Notes under the pieces: generated by a model
What the model was told of the DNA's origin: nothing
Database searches by the model: none
What the model saw: only the letters and a program-made list of their open reading frames with translations
DNA from: JADJOM01 sp046327715
Lineage (GTDB): Bacteria > Gemmatimonadota > Gemmatimonadetes > Gemmatimonadales > GWC2-71-9
Direction: 5' to 3'
Length of the DNA: 64,000 bases
NCBI GenBank assembly: GCA_046327715.1
Contig: JAXLXY010000005.1
Coordinates: forward strand, 186,001 to 250,000
Part shown: in pieces, positions 61,018-64,000 of the stretch
Layout of the letters: each line of letters opens with the position of its first letter
Numbering within the stretch: the first letter of the stretch is position 1
Program-made: the position numbers and the translations under genes

Positions 61018-61033
61018 TGGCATGCCTATTGCA
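61018..61033 (+). promoter_or_regulatory. Sigma-54 promoter of the small membrane protein and sulfate-activation operon
   Basis: TGGCATGCCTATTGCA: every consensus position of TGGCACGNNNNTTGCW matches except T for C at position 6. It is the best match in the window. The start near 61044 gives a leader of about 61 bases before ATG 61105. Confidence 0.7.
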
Positions 61034-61104
61034 CTTCGGCCATTGCTCCGCGGGTTGCGGCCGTGCGCCCGCGCACCACCACCGTGTTGTGAAAAGGTCG
61101 CCCC

Positions 61105-61266
61105 ATGCCCACGCCCCTGCTCGCCGCGCATCTCGCCCTGTACGTCGGTCCGGACCAGCTGCTGCCGCTCACCTCGATCCTCGGGGCGATCGGTGGTGCC
61201 CTCATGATCTTCTGGCGCCAGGTGACCGGCTTCGTCAAGAAGATCTTCAAGCGTTCGTCGAACTAG
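61105..61266 (+). CDS. 53-residue membrane protein
   Basis: ATG 61105 to TAG 61266. The sequence starts MPTPLLAAHLALYVGPDQL, has one hydrophobic helix (LTSILGAIGGALMIFW) at about 23-38 and a basic C-terminal end VKKIFKRSSN. It is too small for most gene finders. A near-perfect sigma-54 promoter lies 72 bases upstream and the CysN gene starts 19 bases downstream, so it is probably the first gene of the sulfate-activation transcript. Function unknown; a small membrane protein with a basic tail may anchor or regulate a partner. Confidence 0.65.
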   Translation: MPTPLLAAHLALYVGPDQLLPLTSILGAIGGALMIFWRQVTGFVKKIFKRSSN

Positions 61267-61285
61267 TCCCCTGCCCGGCGCCGCG

Positions 61286-63130
<1,845 letters not shown>

Positions 63131-63135
63131 GCACG

Positions 63136-64000
63136 ATGGCGCAGGCCGTCAGCGGCGGCGCCGTCACGGTCAGCCCGGACGCGCTGGTCCGGCTCTGCGC
63201 CCTCGCGGTGGAGGCCGGCCAGGCCACGCTGGTCCACTACCACGCCGGCGTGCGGGTGGAACAGAAGGGCGACAAGGGCCCGGTCACCGCGGCCGACCAT
63301 GCCGCCCATGCGATCATCGCCGCCGGGCTCGCCGCGTGGGATCCCGCCGTGCCGGTCATCTCGGAGGAGGCGGAGCTGCCGGCGTTCGAGGCCCGCCGCG
63401 CCTGGCCCCGGTTCTGGCTGGTGGATCCGCTGGACGGCACCAAGGAGTTCATCCAGCGGAACGGCGAGTTCACCGTCAACATCGCCCTGATCGACGGCGG
63501 GGTCCCCGTCCTCGGCGTGATCTACGCGCCCGCGCTCGACCTCCTGTACTACGCCGGCGCCGGGCTCGGCAGCTGGAAGCGTGAGGCCGGCGGGCCACCG
63601 GTCCGCATCACCTCCCGCCCGCCGCTGCCCCAGCATGCCCTCCGCGTGGCGGAGAGCCGGTCCCATCCCTCGAAGGAGCTGGAGGCATACCTCCAGACCA
63701 TCCAGGTGGCCGAACGGGTGCCGGCAGGCAGTTCCCTCAAGTTCTGCTGGGTCGCGGAAGGCAAGGCCGACATCTACCCCCGGCTCGGGCCCACCATGGA
63801 GTGGGACGTCGCCGCGGGGGACTGCATCTTCCGCAACTCCGGCGAGGGGAAGCCGCGGCGGTCCGAGCTGGTCTACAACCAGCCGGAGCTCCGCAACCAG
63901 GGCTTCATCATCGGGCTGGCCGACAGCGAGCTCGACACCGGCAGCGGGGCGGGGCGGGTGATCTGGTTCACCGGCCTCTCCGGCTCGGGCAAGAGCACCA
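63136..64000 (+). CDS. CysQ-CysC fusion: PAP phosphatase joined to APS kinase (partial, cut by window edge)
   Basis: ATG 63136, reading through the right edge. Residues 1-270 are inositol-monophosphatase-type CysQ: SEEAELPAFE, WLVDPLDGTKEF near 94-105 and MEWDVAAGD, all metal ligands present. This enzyme removes the 3'-phosphate from PAP, the inhibitory by-product of sulfotransferases. From about 275 the chain continues as an APS kinase: VIWFTGLSGSGKST, with an intact P-loop. The window ends inside it. Five bases separate it from the CysN stop. One chain would thus make PAPS and clear PAP, matching two sulfotransferases in the EPS locus. Confidence 0.88.
   Translation, partial: MAQAVSGGAVTVSPDALVRLCALAVEAGQATLVHYHAGVRVEQKGDKGPVTAADHAAHAIIAAGLAAWDPAVPVISEEAELPAFEARRAWPRFWLVDPLDGTKEFIQRNGEFTVNIALIDGGVPVLGVIYAPALDLLYYAGAGLGSWKREAGGPPVRITSRPPLPQHALRVAESRSHPSKELEAYLQTIQVAERVPAGSSLKFCWVAEGKADIYPRLGPTMEWDVAAGDCIFRNSGEGKPRRSELVYNQPELRNQGFIIGLADSELDTGSGAGRVIWFTGLSGSGKST

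Overview
This is a GC-rich window with few AT-rich islands, apparently from a Gram-negative soil or water bacterium. The gene set fits Gemmatimonadota best: an Oar-like TonB-dependent receptor with a carboxypeptidase-regulatory domain, a PEP-CTERM protein, XrtA-type polysaccharide genes, a VanZ-LamG protein and a GC-rich HNH nuclease. The phylum is my inference, not something a marker gene proves. I found no rRNA, tRNA, insertion sequence, phage gene or CRISPR array, and no gene-free stretch longer than about 300 bases.

Layout. 1-7.1 kb: the end of an upstream gene, an HNH endonuclease, then a minus-strand block with a VanZ-like membrane protein, an NtrY-like sensor kinase, an NtrX-like sigma-54 activator, an outer-membrane barrel and a DUF4390-like secreted protein. 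7.2-13.4 kb: a TonB-dependent receptor, its lipoprotein partner, two paralogous membrane proteins and a PEP-CTERM protein closed by a strong hairpin. 13.4-63 kb: one very large exopolysaccharide (EPS) locus in several divergent operons. It contains an XrtA deacetylase and FemAB pair, an aminotransferase, two secreted proteins sharing one uncharacterised C-terminal domain, a Wzy-type polymerase/ligase, a Wzx-type flippase, about a dozen glycosyltransferases, six NodB-type deacetylase domains, an acetyltransferase, two sulfotransferases, a nucleotide-sugar dehydrogenase beside an asparagine-synthase-type amidotransferase, two FAD-dependent oxidoreductases related to UDP-galactopyranose mutase, epimerases and a UbiA-family prenyltransferase. 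61-64 kb: a 53-residue membrane protein, then sulfate activation with CysN and a CysQ-CysC fusion cut by the window edge.

How it fits together. The likely product is an acidic polysaccharide: nucleotide-sugar dehydrogenase makes uronate, the amidotransferase may turn it into an amide, deacetylases and an acetyltransferase set the acylation, and sulfotransferases use PAPS made by the CysN/CysC module while CysQ removes the PAP by-product. The PEP-CTERM, XrtA-deacetylase and FemAB markers predict an exosortase elsewhere in the genome; none is in this window.

Regulation is the most striking pattern I read directly. Good matches to the sigma-54 -24/-12 promoter (GG-N10-GC core) sit in front of many transcription units here, on both strands, including divergent pairs. 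A second pattern is a TANNTT hexamer 6-9 bases before several start codons, which suggests leaderless transcripts. Three domains look catalytically dead but retained: the deacetylase half of a deacetylase-GT2 fusion, the APS-kinase-like tail of CysN, and a short GT2-like protein.
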